Both the position numbers and the translations under genes were made by a program. A stretch of DNA of 64,000 bases from Amphibacillus sediminis NBRC 103570 (GTDB lineage: Bacteria; Bacillota; Bacilli; Bacillales; Amphibacillaceae), in the NCBI RefSeq assembly GCF_001552275.1, contig NZ_BCQW01000012.1, positions 1 to 64,000 on the forward strand, written 5' to 3'. The notes beneath the pieces are model-generated. The model did not search any database, was not told the DNA's origin, and worked only from the letters and a program-made list of their open reading frames with translations. The first letter of the stretch is position 1. Every line of letters starts with the position of its first letter. Positions 30,585 to 41,036 of the stretch are shown here, one piece after another.

Positions 30585-32950
30585 CGGTTGTTCACCACCT
30601 GATACGACTTTGAATCGATTTGGAAGCCGTCGATCGTTTGCGGTTGGTCCGCATAGTTGACGTAAACATCTACACCATTGGCATAGCTGACTTTCGTCGT
30701 TGGACCTTGGCGCTGATAATCGACAATAACCGAACCAGCCGTTTGAATATATACATCTGATAAATCGCGATAGTATGTTTGAATCATGTCTTCATAGCGC
30801 TCATACTGTGAGCTATAAATATGTGAAGAATTTGTATTGATTAAATTAGCCGGACTCTCATGCGTGATCAGGAATGACGGGTTAAAGCCTTGTTCAACCA
30901 TCTGTAAGAAAAAGTCTTCTTGATTCGCCTGAAAATTTACATACTCCGCGTAAATGGGAACAATACCTTTTAGTGTTAATGCAATAAATGGAATGTCTTC
31001 ATCCACAAATATATAGTTTGAAGAGCGTGTCGGAACATCTACCATCGCATCTGTTTGATCCCAAAGATAAGCAAAAGGCTGCTCCAATAATAAATTAAAC
31101 GTATCGGCATAGGACTCAATTAATGGCTGATAGTAATTTTTGGTTGAGATGCGATCAAATTCTTGATTGCCTTCACTATAAGAGAACAGTGTATTTGATA
31201 TCCCGCTAATCACAAGCCTTTCGATATCTTCTTCTTTATATTTTTGATGCATCTCTTCCATTATGTTTACGGTGGATTGTGGATGTAGATAATTAAATTC
31301 TTTATACACCTTGCCAAACACCGCTTCATTATAAGTTCGTTTATTGAATTTTTTCATGACCTTATGCTGAGTGAAACCCAACTCCTCCGTATTCATTCGA
31401 AGGGCATCATGATAAAGAAAGAGATTGATCTGTTCCTCTTCTAACTGATCAATTAATTGATTGATCGATCTACCATCTGACAAAGATGAATTTGGATTGA
31501 ATGAGCGGATCGGTAATCCACCATGATAGCCTTTTTGATTCCAACCTTTGTAAATAGACAGAATATTTTCGGCCCCTTTTGCTTTGATGTCTGTCAAAAT
31601 ACCATAGGCTTGACTAAACGTCGTCATTGGGACATCGCTTTTGACTAATAAACCCTGTTCAATTTCCGCTCCGAGAAGATCAACTCTTAAATGAAATTTA
31701 TCCTCTTTCGCTGTAAGTAATTCGCTATCTAACAAATACTCGCGATAGGCAGATGCAAGCCCGATATAATTTGCTTCCTCTTCAGCAACAAAATGATAAT
31801 GCACTTTAATGTCAAACTCATTTCGATCGCGCTGCCGAACAACCATCGTTCCGGTATCCTGACTAGTAGGCTGGTTATAAACTTGTCGATAAATAAATTT
31901 TGCTGTAATCCAGTTGTAAGGAAGGATCGCTCCATTTGGGTAAGCCTCTAATCTGGCGCTAAATTCCCCTTCTTCAATAATGCCAAGGAAACCAAATTGA
32001 TTATCGGTATGAACCATGCCAAAGACTGGAGCGAGAATTTTCTCTGGCTGATTAAACGGATTCATTCTGTTGAATAATGAGAGTACATAAGGATCGTCAA
32101 TGCCCGCATTTTCCCCATACACCATGGCTGAATAGGGCTGTGAAAACTTTCCATCCTTATCATCTAGATAAATTAGCGCACCTGATCCATCCGGGATAAA
32201 CATATAGCCCTCTCTCCCCCCTAACAAGGTATGACCGAGAAAAGGATAGACATAAATACTTGCCATTTGATAGCGATCATTCTCTTCAATAATTGAATCC
32301 TGTGGAATATCAACCGTAATCCCTTGATCCGTTAGGCTAACCTTAACTTCAAAACCGATTTCCAGCTCTGGATAATAAATCTCTGCTTGAAATCCATCAC
32401 TCGTTTTCGTCACCGTTTTTTCTGGATCTTGTGAATACATATCTGCCCGATTCGTGACAATATTCGTTCCAACAATATATTCAATGATGATCCCTGAGCG
32501 CATAAAGTTCTGCCATGTTTCATTACTACCAACAGGTTCTTCAACGGTTGAATACATAACCGCTCCGGTATTTTTTTCCCTTAAAATAAGTGACAAATTT
32601 TCTTCTTTTAAGTAGAGCTCATAATCATCGTTCTCTATCAGGTAATCATGCTCTTCAATAGAAGAACGCTTCGATTCAATGACAAGATCCCGTTCTTTCT
32701 GGTCATCTAATAATTCTTGTAATTCGTCGTCATCTAATTCGACTTGTGGAGGCTCTTCTATCGGTGGAAGCTCGGTTTCATCTTCATCTGGCTCCTCTTC
32801 CTCTTCTGAGGGGGCATCGATAACCGGTGTATCTGGTCCGGTAATGTCCATGTCTTCCTCGTCACCAGACAATAAGAAGTAGATAAACCCACTCAGCAAG
32901 CTAAGAAACACAATCGCTTTTATGATTGTTCTAATTTTAATGGTTTTCAA
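30581..32950 (-). CDS. Membrane-tethered DUF5696-type protein, glycosidase-like
   Basis: I start it at TTG 32950, 9 bases after GAGGGGG; this gives 789 residues and a 14-base overlap with the gene before. One membrane anchor (about 9-27) is followed by a strongly acidic Pro/Glu/Asp tether (about 30-82), so the rest lies outside the membrane. The body shows an N-terminal beta-sandwich (LILREKNTGAVMYS), a probable TIM barrel (SIYKGWNQKGYHGGLP, LFLYHDALRM, IERLVISGISNTLFSY) and a C-terminal strand domain (VSYANGVDVYVNYAD). The plan resembles clan GH-D/GH101-type glycosidases, but I cannot name catalytic residues. The family role is unknown to me. It is coupled to permeases on one side and to the NHL-Yip1 gene on the other. 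Confidence 0.75.
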   Translation of the reverse strand: MKTIKIRTIIKAIVFLSLLSGFIYFLLSGDEEDMDITGPDTPVIDAPSEEEEEPDEDETELPPIEEPPQVELDDDELQELLDDQKERDLVIESKRSSIEEHDYLIENDDYELYLKEENLSLILREKNTGAVMYSTVEEPVGSNETWQNFMRSGIIIEYIVGTNIVTNRADMYSQDPEKTVTKTSDGFQAEIYYPELEIGFEVKVSLTDQGITVDIPQDSIIEENDRYQMASIYVYPFLGHTLLGGREGYMFIPDGSGALIYLDDKDGKFSQPYSAMVYGENAGIDDPYVLSLFNRMNPFNQPEKILAPVFGMVHTDNQFGFLGIIEEGEFSARLEAYPNGAILPYNWITAKFIYRQVYNQPTSQDTGTMVVRQRDRNEFDIKVHYHFVAEEEANYIGLASAYREYLLDSELLTAKEDKFHLRVDLLGAEIEQGLLVKSDVPMTTFSQAYGILTDIKAKGAENILSIYKGWNQKGYHGGLPIRSFNPNSSLSDGRSINQLIDQLEEEQINLFLYHDALRMNTEELGFTQHKVMKKFNKRTYNEAVFGKVYKEFNYLHPQSTVNIMEEMHQKYKEEDIERLVISGISNTLFSYSEGNQEFDRISTKNYYQPLIESYADTFNLLLEQPFAYLWDQTDAMVDVPTRSSNYIFVDEDIPFIALTLKGIVPIYAEYVNFQANQEDFFLQMVEQGFNPSFLITHESPANLINTNSSHIYSSQYERYEDMIQTYYRDLSDVYIQTAGSVIVDYQRQGPTTKVSYANGVDVYVNYADQPQTIDGFQIDSKSYQVVNNR

Positions 32951-34979
32951 TGCGATAAACCCCCTCATTGAACACTGAGACAATAAACTGGAGCATTTGT
33001 ACAATTAAAATATAAATAATAAAGATGAACAAAATGGCAATTAAAATCATAAATAGTGTGATAAATATAATTTTAAACGTCTCTCGAATGGTATAGTCGT
33101 TTATCTCTTTAATCATGACAAAGATTAAAATGGCTACCCAAGCATAAATGATTGTATTTGCCAAATTTAATAAATACACTTCATTTAACGTTAAATAATT
33201 ACTAATTAAAATCGTAAAAGGTTTAAATATAAAGAATGGTGCAAAGGCGTAGATAAAGCCGATAAAAACATGCTTTAATTTCCCTTCGCCATCGTTAATG
33301 GTCGTTATCAAATAATTTGATCCGATCACTAAAACGGCAACCGCCAAAAACAGTACTGAATCCATGAACAAGGAATACTCACCGTCTCGCACGTATCTAA
33401 AAATAAATCCAGTGAAGTATTTATCTAATATAAATAGAGCATAGAGTATAAATAACCAAAATCCCGCTGACCAGGTACTCCCTTTATTTTCGTACTGAAT
33501 ACCGTAAAACGTATTAATTGGATGTCTAATCATGTTTTTAATCCAGATCACATCTCGTAAGAATTTCAATTGGTAACGGCTGTTGATTTGATCAGCCAAT
33601 CGTTTCCTATACCCTTTCTTACGTTCCAGCCACCCAAGTCCTTTAAAAAAGATAACTAGACCGATAATGACAAAGATTAAAGTCATGATGTTTTCTCTCA
33701 TCCATACATTACGAACTTCCCAATAGGCATCAGAATAGCCCTCTTGATATTTAGCTTGACGGAAAGCGTCTAAAGCTTCATTGTATTCTTCATCTTTGAA
33801 GTAGGCTTCTCCTAGACCAAGATAGGCAAAGTCAAATAAACTATTTAAACGAATGACTTCTTCCCATGGGCCTTTACTTGCTTCATAATCGCCATTTTGA
33901 TAAAGCTCTAAAGATTGGTGAACGAGATTAGCAAATTCAGTTGGTTGAAACAATTGAATTTGATTACGGTCTTGATCTAGTGCGTAAATACGATCCTGTT
34001 CATCAACAGCGATTGCAGATAGGCGTCTAAATAAACCCACCCGTTGTCGGCCATCATCCTGGCCACCAAATACAAAGAGGAGATTTCCCTCACTCGTGTA
34101 TTCATAAATGAAACCGTCTTCACTTCCAACAAAAATATTATCTAAGGAGCCTACTTCAATCGCTGCTGGGAAGTCATCTGCAACCTGAGTTTCGATTATA
34201 TTTTGACCAGCTACGTTTAACTTGCGGACTGCTTCAACGCGATCACCTTGTGAGACAGAGTAAACTAAGCCTTTTTCATCAATATTGATATTGGTTGACG
34301 TCGGTGGAACGATATCAATCATACGACTTAATTGCTCCTCAGTAAAAATGGCCCTTCTAAATATAGTCAATGGTGTGACAGCCGTTTGATTCGGGGCAAA
34401 ATAACCGAGAAATTGACCCGTATTAGCATTAATCTGAATGATTCCATTAGAATTCCCGCGTGAGATAATATAGATATTATCGCGTTGATCAACGGCAACC
34501 TTTAATGGAATAAAGTTTGCTGATTCTCCAAACAAAAGACTTTCTGGCCGACCAAATTCTTGCAGTAATTCTCCTTCTAATGTGTAGACAAAGATTTTTG
34601 CATTTGTTTCATCCGCAACATAAACTTTTTGATCATGAGAGAGAAAAATACCAGTTGGTTTACTTAACTCTTCATCACCAATACTCCGTTCAAAGTTTCC
34701 AAATCGATCACCGACTAGAATACGGCCATTCCCTGTATCCGCGATATAGAGTAGGCCATCTTCGCCAACTTTCATATCCTGAGCTTGAGAAAACAGCTCA
34801 TCATCAAACCTAACTATCGTGTCGGTGACTGTATAAGCCGTTTGCGTTTCTACATAACGACCATAACCGTCTTCTGTAAATGTTTTATATGCCGTAGTTG
34901 CCTCTACAATTTGTGCCGTCGATACAAAAAGTAGAAAAATAGAAAGTAAAATGAGACTTATCCGATTAATCATTTTCAT
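32937..34979 (-). CDS. NHL-repeat, TPR and Yip1-type membrane protein
   Basis: A 680-residue chimera. A signal peptide (about 8-27, ending near VEA) leads into six-bladed NHL propeller repeats (about 50-345; VGEDGLLYIADTGNGRI, VDQRDNIYIISRGN, VDEQDRIYALDQDRNQI). Two TPR-like helices follow (about 350-415; ALDAFRQAKYQEGY), then one membrane segment (about 432-447) and a C-terminal Yip1-type domain with five or six segments (about 490-670). The propeller would face outward. No enzyme motif is seen. It sits between the two permease pairs and may be a scaffold or sensor for the importer; this is inference. Confidence 0.8.
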   Translation of the reverse strand: MKMINRISLILLSIFLLFVSTAQIVEATTAYKTFTEDGYGRYVETQTAYTVTDTIVRFDDELFSQAQDMKVGEDGLLYIADTGNGRILVGDRFGNFERSIGDEELSKPTGIFLSHDQKVYVADETNAKIFVYTLEGELLQEFGRPESLLFGESANFIPLKVAVDQRDNIYIISRGNSNGIIQINANTGQFLGYFAPNQTAVTPLTIFRRAIFTEEQLSRMIDIVPPTSTNINIDEKGLVYSVSQGDRVEAVRKLNVAGQNIIETQVADDFPAAIEVGSLDNIFVGSEDGFIYEYTSEGNLLFVFGGQDDGRQRVGLFRRLSAIAVDEQDRIYALDQDRNQIQLFQPTEFANLVHQSLELYQNGDYEASKGPWEEVIRLNSLFDFAYLGLGEAYFKDEEYNEALDAFRQAKYQEGYSDAYWEVRNVWMRENIMTLIFVIIGLVIFFKGLGWLERKKGYRKRLADQINSRYQLKFLRDVIWIKNMIRHPINTFYGIQYENKGSTWSAGFWLFILYALFILDKYFTGFIFRYVRDGEYSLFMDSVLFLAVAVLVIGSNYLITTINDGEGKLKHVFIGFIYAFAPFFIFKPFTILISNYLTLNEVYLLNLANTIIYAWVAILIFVMIKEINDYTIRETFKIIFITLFMILIAILFIFIIYILIVQMLQFIVSVFNEGVYRIENH

Positions 34980-34987
34980 GTTAACAC

Positions 34988-35857
34988 CTACTTTAATCCC
35001 GAGTGTGCCATGGTATTCATCACTTTACTTTGTAAGATGATAAATAAAATTAGGTTTGGCACAAACATAATAAGAGAGGCGACGGCTGCCATCCCTTGAC
35101 CCACCACAACGTTCGTTTGTGCTGCAAGCGTATTCATAAAGAAGGCCAATGTTCTCATATTTTCACTGGTTGTATATAGGGTTGAGGTTTCTAAGTCATT
35201 CCAGACTAACTGGAAGGCTAATATGGCTGCTGTTGCAATTGCTGGCCTGATCAATGGTAAGATCACTCGCCAATAAATCTTTAGATCACTGGCACCGTCA
35301 ATCACGGCGGCTTCTATTAATGAATCAGGGACTTGATCAATAAATTGCTTGATTAAGAACAGACCAACCGGCATTGCAATAAGTGGTAGAATATGAGCGA
35401 AATACGAATCTTCGACCCCAATAAACGAAATCGTTAAGAAACGCGGAATCATAACAGCGATCGGAACAAACATTAAGGCTGTATTATTGATTTCTAATAG
35501 AGCTTTCTTGCCTACAAATCTTTTCTTCGATAAGGCATATCCTGCTAAGGTCGATAAAGCAATAGAAAGAAAAACAACAATAACTGTGACAAAAATGCTA
35601 TTAAATAGATAACGCGATAGCGGTATTCCTGATGACTCCGCTAGTTGGTACAAATTCCGGAAATTCTCAAACGTTGGATTAACCACAAAGAATCTTGGTG
35701 GAAATGCATAAAGTTCATCAAGTGGCTTAAACGCGTGATTAAAAATAAAAATGATGGGTAGTGCCATAAAAACCGCAAACGGAATTAAAAAGATATAAAA
35801 CTTTAATTGGCTTCGGTGAAACCCTCTTGGGTTAACGCCACTATTTCTAAGTGCCAT
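34988..35857 (-). CDS. Carbohydrate ABC permease, MalG type (second set)
   Basis: A 289-residue permease; six membrane segments; EAA motif [20 protein letters not shown]. It begins with a short basic stretch and [18 protein letters not shown]. It lies 15 bases after its MalF-type partner and 8 bases before the NHL-Yip1 gene. Sequence differs strongly from the 28713 permease, so this is not a recent duplicate. Confidence 0.9.
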   Translation of the reverse strand: MALRNSGVNPRGFHRSQLKFYIFLIPFAVFMALPIIFIFNHAFKPLDELYAFPPRFFVVNPTFENFRNLYQLAESSGIPLSRYLFNSIFVTVIVVFLSIALSTLAGYALSKKRFVGKKALLEINNTALMFVPIAVMIPRFLTISFIGVEDSYFAHILPLIAMPVGLFLIKQFIDQVPDSLIEAAVIDGASDLKIYWRVILPLIRPAIATAAILAFQLVWNDLETSTLYTTSENMRTLAFFMNTLAAQTNVVVGQGMAAVASLIMFVPNLILFIILQSKVMNTMAHSGLK

Positions 35858-35872
35858 CTCAACCTTCCTTTC

Positions 35873-36760
35873 TTATGCTTCTTCACTGAATAGTTTTTTC
35901 GCTATATAGGCAAACAAGTAAATAATCAGTAATAGTACAACAGACAAGGCTGCTGCATAGCCCATTTCAAACCGAATAAAACCATAATCTTCAACGTGAT
36001 TTACCATCAGTTGACCGGCATATCCAGGTGTTGGATTGGCACCTGTTAACTGAACACCGATCGCACCGGCTGAGAAAGTACCTACGATCGCCATAACAGC
36101 ACCAAATAGCATTTGCGGTTTCATTGAAGGGATCGTAATATAGATTAACTCTTGGAATCTATTTTTTATCCCATCAATGGCTCCAGCCTCATATAAGGTC
36201 TCGTCAACATTAAGAACGCCAGATATCATCGCCAGGAAACCGACACCCATACTACTCCATAACGCAACCACAATCATGATCGGTAAAATAAAACGTGTAT
36301 CCTGTAACCAAATAATCGGTTCAGTAATTAGACCTACCTGCATTAAAAGGTTGTTAAAATAACCAGACTGATTACCACTAAAAATAACTCTCCATACAAC
36401 GGCCATCGCTATCCCGGCAGTCATGGATGGTGAATAAAAGATTAGTGCAAAGATGGTTCTCGGTAATTTTGGCAATTGAGCCAATACCCAGGCTAGGAGA
36501 AAAGATAAAACATAGCCCCCTGGTCCGACAATAACAGCGAATAAAACGGTGTTCGGTAAAACGTATTGCATAAATATTTCATCCTGTGTTAACAGGTTAA
36601 TATAATTTAAGAACCCAACAAACTCAGGGGTTTCAATCGTGTTAAAGTTTGTAAACGATAGGAAGATCGCCATTAAAACTGGTACGATGATAAACAACGT
36701 AAACAGTAAGATATACGGTAGTAAGAACAGATAAGCATTTTTATGATTGTCTCGCATCAC
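35873..36760 (-). CDS. Carbohydrate ABC permease, MalF type (second set)
   Basis: A 295-residue permease with six predicted segments, starting [21 protein letters not shown] in the first. The EAA motif is slightly divergent: [21 protein letters not shown]. It follows the giant binding protein by 14 bases and precedes the MalG partner by 15, the usual binding protein-F-G order. Confidence 0.9.
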   Translation of the reverse strand: MMRDNHKNAYLFLLPYILLFTLFIIVPVLMAIFLSFTNFNTIETPEFVGFLNYINLLTQDEIFMQYVLPNTVLFAVIVGPGGYVLSFLLAWVLAQLPKLPRTIFALIFYSPSMTAGIAMAVVWRVIFSGNQSGYFNNLLMQVGLITEPIIWLQDTRFILPIMIVVALWSSMGVGFLAMISGVLNVDETLYEAGAIDGIKNRFQELIYITIPSMKPQMLFGAVMAIVGTFSAGAIGVQLTGANPTPGYAGQLMVNHVEDYGFIRFEMGYAAALSVVLLLIIYLFAYIAKKLFSEEA

Positions 36761-36774
36761 TTGATCCCCCTTCG

Positions 36775-39711
36775 TTACTCTTCTAAAAGTGAAAATTCTG
36801 GATTCGGATAGTGCTCGATGACCTCGCCATCTTTCATAAACCCAAACTCCTCCAGCTTTCTCTCTGTTTCTCGATTGACACGCTTACTCGCTAAATCAAT
36901 CGCTGTCCTTAAATTTTCTCCATCCAGAACGACAGAGTTATAGGCATTACTTAACTCACGCTCAAGCAAATAACTCCCCGGAGCACGTGGCACTTCAGCA
37001 ATCCATTTGGCTTGATCAAGAATCGTTGCCTTGTGACTGTGCGGCCACGGTAACTCTGAATAGGCAGATAAATTTGCTGTATTCCACATATACTCTGGAC
37101 CATAAGTCGTCTGAAGGGTGTTTCCAAAGGCGACTTGAGTCTCAGTAGATGACCACCATTTCAAAAATTCCCAAGCTTCTTCGGTTTTATCTGTATCGCT
37201 GAACATGATGTTACTTTCTGCCCCTCCGGTTGACCAACGTTCAACTTCACCCATTTCATTTTCAATTCCCGGGACAAGAGCAACATCCCATACATTCGCA
37301 ATTTCCGGAGCCGCATTTAAAATTAAGTTATACATGTGATAATCGGAAATCCCAATTGGAATGGATCCATCACGGAATTGCTGATAAAAGCTCGGGACGT
37401 CGTAAGGGACGTTATAAATAGAAAACAACTCGGTTAATAACCGCATTCCCTCAATCGTATCGTTATTATTTAACTCCGTTCGATGAATCGTATCGCCATA
37501 CAATTGTCCTCCACTTTGGTAAATTAATGGCATTGTACCAGCAAAGGTCTTCATTCCTCCCATCCCTGCCGTTGGATAGAAGAAATTCATTCCTCTTCTT
37601 TGCAGTTCAGGTAAGTATGTGCGAACATCAAAGATGGTGTCAGGAATGTCTAATCCCATATCCGCTAAAATATCTTTCCGGTAAAACATGATCCAAAAAT
37701 TCATCGTGTCCGGGATCGCATAAACACCGTCTTGAATCGTTGCCGGGACAAGCATCCCTGGCGAATAATGACTGACAACTTCTTCATAATCATCAAATAA
37801 CGTTAAGTCTTGTAAAGCTCCCCGAATCCCAATTTCAAACGGCATAGCATAATTCACACCTAAGGCGACATCAGGTGCATCACCTGCTGCATTAGCAAGA
37901 ATCAGTTTGTTTTGATCAGGCATAATGGATATATCCACCTTCACACCTGTTTCGGCAGTAAAGGTCTCGTCAATTAATCGTTGAATAATCTCAATGTATT
38001 GTCGGGGACGATTGACCCAAACTTGTAAATGCTCTTTATTAATATTATTCACTTCATAATCTTGCTCACCGAAGGTATTGATAAACCGTTTAATGCTTCC
38101 CCAGGCTCTAGCAAACATACCTGCATTCTTAGGGATATCTGCTTCATCCTGATAAAGGTAAAATCGATCGATCGCAATGCCGCTATCATTTATATCTTGC
38201 ATTAGGTTACTTAAGTATGCAGTAACAGAATTTCCTCCCGTCGACAGCTCATCTTTTCGCTGAGCCAATTTTTTAACTTCTTCTGCTAAGCTCCTTAATT
38301 GTTCCTCTGCAATTTTTAATCCAGAAAATGCACCGACTGTATCCTTATTTGGGTTAAACGCTTTCATTTCTTCATAAATATCGGCCATTTCATCAGCCCA
38401 AGATAACATAAGATCCGTTACACCTGGAATATAATCCTCCACATTGATATCACGGTGCCGATCAACATCTGGCCCAACTAAGTTTGTTAGCTCTAAAGAA
38501 AGGTTCTGAATTTCACTTGTCAAACGTTCAATTTGCTCCATCGTCTCTTTTAGGGGCTCAATTGCGATTTGAAAAGCAACCGTATTGACCCCTTCTTCTA
38601 AGTAGATTGGAATCGGCTGTTCCTGATCATTCGCTAGTGTATAGTGGACAAATGTCGACTGATACAAAAATGGGTGATTTTGTAATGCTTGATAAGGTAC
38701 TCTGCCATTGATTTCGATATTCATAAAGATGGGGAAGTCAACTTTAGACTTTTGTTGATAGTGAATTCCCAAATAATAATAGCCGGGTTGATCTACTTCT
38801 ACATCATAATAAATTTTATCCCCCGCTGAATTAAAAGAATCGGCATCAATATGATTAAGCACACGCTTATGATCGCTATATGGTATTAGGTTGACGTTAT
38901 AGGAAGCATTGGCGCGAATTGAAGAGTTGTTACGTTTGACCAAATCATTTGCTGCTTCCACCTCGATATACTGATTACCTGTCATTTCGATTGGTTCAAA
39001 TTCAGGTAAGATTTGCTTACCACTTAATTCTATCGTTCGTATAACGAGATTACCCTCTGAAATGACTAACTCAATTTCATTGTTACCTTGATTGAGTTTT
39101 ACAAGTAATGGAGAGCTAAGACGGTAACCGGAATCAATTAAATACTTAAATTCCCATGTATCTGATTTGATTGGCTGCGGAATAATTTCATTGCCATATT
39201 TATCAGTTTGGAAGGTTTCAGGATTTTCCCAACTACTTTCAAAAACTAAATTACGTGCCTCATAGAAAGGGATTGCACCGTTGACACGCATTTCCAATTG
39301 TGACGGCAAAACATTATGGCCTTCGATTTTGTAGTCAAATCCGATATAGTAATAGGCCGTCTCTGGTGCTTCAATCGTGAAGTTGACTGTTTCATCTTGA
39401 CCGACATAAATGACATCCTCTCCCTCATAAGTGGTATGACCATCAGAGCTAAGTTCAGTCATATCTTCAAATCGAATCGGTTCACCTTGATAATGCTCTG
39501 ATTCTGTTCCACTAATATAGGTTGAATAGCGATCAGACCTTTCATGATCCGTACTTGAAATAATGTCATCCAAATCAATCGATTCAGCATCGGTCATTTC
39601 CAAGTCTTCCTCATCAGCACTAAGTGACGGTAGGAAGATAGACGAGCCGACTAACATATTAAACAAGATCATTAGAAATACTTTTCTATAATTAATAATC
39701 CGCAAACTCAT
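36775..39711 (-). CDS. Giant solute-binding protein with N-terminal carbohydrate-binding-like modules
   Basis: 978 residues from ATG 39711 (GAGGTG just before it; a TTG at 39705 has better spacing and is an alternative). An N-terminal hydrophobic segment (about 8-30) has no lipobox cysteine. Two jelly-roll modules follow (about 75-230 with [13 protein letters not shown], and 250-385 with [13 protein letters not shown]), of the kind seen in carbohydrate-binding families 6/35. A long helical stretch (about 390-500, coiled-coil-like) leads to a family 1 solute-binding domain (about 570-960; [30 protein letters not shown]). Ordinary binding proteins are about 400-550 residues. First gene of the eight-gene unit; a cre-like site lies upstream. 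Confidence 0.85.
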   Translation of the reverse strand: MSLRIINYRKVFLMILFNMLVGSSIFLPSLSADEEDLEMTDAESIDLDDIISSTDHERSDRYSTYISGTESEHYQGEPIRFEDMTELSSDGHTTYEGEDVIYVGQDETVNFTIEAPETAYYYIGFDYKIEGHNVLPSQLEMRVNGAIPFYEARNLVFESSWENPETFQTDKYGNEIIPQPIKSDTWEFKYLIDSGYRLSSPLLVKLNQGNNEIELVISEGNLVIRTIELSGKQILPEFEPIEMTGNQYIEVEAANDLVKRNNSSIRANASYNVNLIPYSDHKRVLNHIDADSFNSAGDKIYYDVEVDQPGYYYLGIHYQQKSKVDFPIFMNIEINGRVPYQALQNHPFLYQSTFVHYTLANDQEQPIPIYLEEGVNTVAFQIAIEPLKETMEQIERLTSEIQNLSLELTNLVGPDVDRHRDINVEDYIPGVTDLMLSWADEMADIYEEMKAFNPNKDTVGAFSGLKIAEEQLRSLAEEVKKLAQRKDELSTGGNSVTAYLSNLMQDINDSGIAIDRFYLYQDEADIPKNAGMFARAWGSIKRFINTFGEQDYEVNNINKEHLQVWVNRPRQYIEIIQRLIDETFTAETGVKVDISIMPDQNKLILANAAGDAPDVALGVNYAMPFEIGIRGALQDLTLFDDYEEVVSHYSPGMLVPATIQDGVYAIPDTMNFWIMFYRKDILADMGLDIPDTIFDVRTYLPELQRRGMNFFYPTAGMGGMKTFAGTMPLIYQSGGQLYGDTIHRTELNNNDTIEGMRLLTELFSIYNVPYDVPSFYQQFRDGSIPIGISDYHMYNLILNAAPEIANVWDVALVPGIENEMGEVERWSTGGAESNIMFSDTDKTEEAWEFLKWWSSTETQVAFGNTLQTTYGPEYMWNTANLSAYSELPWPHSHKATILDQAKWIAEVPRAPGSYLLERELSNAYNSVVLDGENLRTAIDLASKRVNRETERKLEEFGFMKDGEVIEHYPNPEFSLLEE

Positions 39712-39777
39712 CACCTCTACAATTTTTCTATGCACATCTTCTTATTGGTAAGATCAGAAATCCCCTTTTCGCAATAA

Positions 39778-39791
39778 AGTAAGCGCTAACA
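39778..39791 (-). promoter_or_regulatory. cre-like operator upstream of the eight-gene unit
   Basis: Reading leftward TGTTAGCGCTTACT, 12 of 14 positions of the CcpA consensus, centred about 74 bases before the chosen start. A possible -10 (TATGTT) would overlap its upstream edge. CcpA repression in glucose would make sense; a LacI-family local regulator is the other reading. Confidence 0.5.
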
Positions 39792-40388
39792 TAATTGTGG
39801 CTATTTTACCAAGTAAAAGCTAATTCCATCTCTCGCAACTTTAATCTGAAATACTTGTCGTGTGAGAGAATTTCATAACTTCAATTCTGTATGAAAAACA
39901 AACATTATACGAGGTTAGTTTATGACTGTTTGTATAATGAGGGGTTTTCCAACAGGATGGACCGTGTTGTTAATGAGTCGTATCAGGGTGGGATCTTTAC
40001 TTTCACGTAAAGTCCACAAAAAATAATCTTCTTTATCTTAGTTCCTTAGCCATCAGCGCGTCTTTTCGTTGGGACGAGCAGCTAAGGTCATTTCCTTATA
40101 GGATAAGGTTGGTTAAACTTTACATTCCTTTTGCGTCGTAAGGACACTACCACAGTGTACAATTAATCTTCCACTAAGTAGATCTTGTACGCTTACATAC
40201 CTTGCCAAGAGCCCGCGGAGAGGCACTTAATTATCCCAACAATTATCATAAACATACAAGCAGAGTAAATATTTTACTTAAATTTTATCTTTGTAACTAA
40301 AATTATATATAACACCCTCTTTATTGTCAATCTTTTTTAGGGTAAAATTAACTAGCCTTTAACTATTGTTGAAATTGCCATATAAAAT
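39792..40388. other. Non-coding stretch between island units
   Basis: About 600 bases without a supported gene. It holds several short inverted repeats, for example CATTATAC/GTATAATG near 39903-39939 and CCTTAGC/GCTAAGG near 40045-40090. None matches a riboswitch class I can recognise. Confidence 0.4.
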
Positions 40389-40490
40389 AAAACTTCATTC
40401 AGTGGGGGTTTCGATGCATAGGCTGTGCTAGTGCAGACGTTTAATCAACTTCCTCTCTCACCCACTGAACGTTAGTTGAACCAATTGGGC
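40389..40490 (+). repeat. Dispersed repeat R2, partial copy C1
   Basis: The head half of R2: AAACTTCATTCAGTGGGGG, an internal CGATGCATAGGCTGTGCTAG segment also seen at 44730, and CCCACTGAACGTTAGTTGAA. The CAGTGGG/CCCACTG arms form the base of a long hairpin. The tail half is missing and AT-rich sequence follows. Confidence 0.7.
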
Positions 40491-40652
40491 TTTTCAAATC
40501 TACCTTAAACTATTAGTATCTCTAGTTGATTAGATTAATTACAATGTTAAACACTTAATTTTTAGTAATAAAATTAAATATAATTAGTAGTAAATACCAT
40601 TAAACATACAGGACTTAACTATCAATCTCTTTTGTTTATCATTTCATGTTTG

Positions 40653-40830
40653 TTTACCTCCATCCAGCAGAAGCCTCCTACTTCTATGAATGGAGATGAA
40701 CGTCTATTTCCCTTCCATTCAGTGGGGCTCAAACCTCAGTGGATAAAGTTAGAGCCCCTTCAGTGAAAGCCACAGATTTTCAGTGCAAATTCATCGTGCG
40801 AATATTGGTAAAATATGGATGAAAATGTGT
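40653..40830 (+). repeat. Dispersed repeat R1, copy C2
   Basis: CTCCATCCAGCAGAAGCCTC, a hairpin (CCTACTTCTATGAATGG, weakened), CATTCAGTGGGGCTCAAACC, GCCACAGATTTTCAG and a degenerate tail. It lies 160 bases after the partial R2 copy. Confidence 0.65.
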
Positions 40831-40973
40831 AAGGCTCATTTGATTTTGAAATACATAACATTTGAAAGCAAGGCTTTAACTATTAAAATATAAACATCTT
40901 ATAAAACAGCTGTTAACGAGCCATATAGAATAAAGAATTTCGGTCACAACAGACAATAGAGCAACATCAAAAA

Positions 40974-41018
40974 AAGCAGCTCTAAACGCCATCAAGCCAT
41001 GACATTTTAGAACCGCTT
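40974..41018 (-). terminator. Terminator of the GH35 gene
   Basis: On the minus strand AAGCGGTTCTAAA pairs over 13 bp with TTTAGAGCTGCTT (two G-U pairs), then TTTTTG. It begins 18 bases past the stop. Confidence 0.8.
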
Positions 41019-41036
41019 AAAATTAAACTTGGATCG

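Noticed and set aside
32679-32882. Serine-rich open frame on the plus strand
   Set aside because: It is the complement of the Asp/Glu/Pro tether of the DUF5696 gene; no ribosome site and biased composition explained by the sense gene.
39900-40260. Possible riboswitch or T-box in the gap upstream of the transport unit
   Set aside because: Several short stems but no T-box or known riboswitch core, and the stretch is not directly upstream of a start codon in the right orientation.
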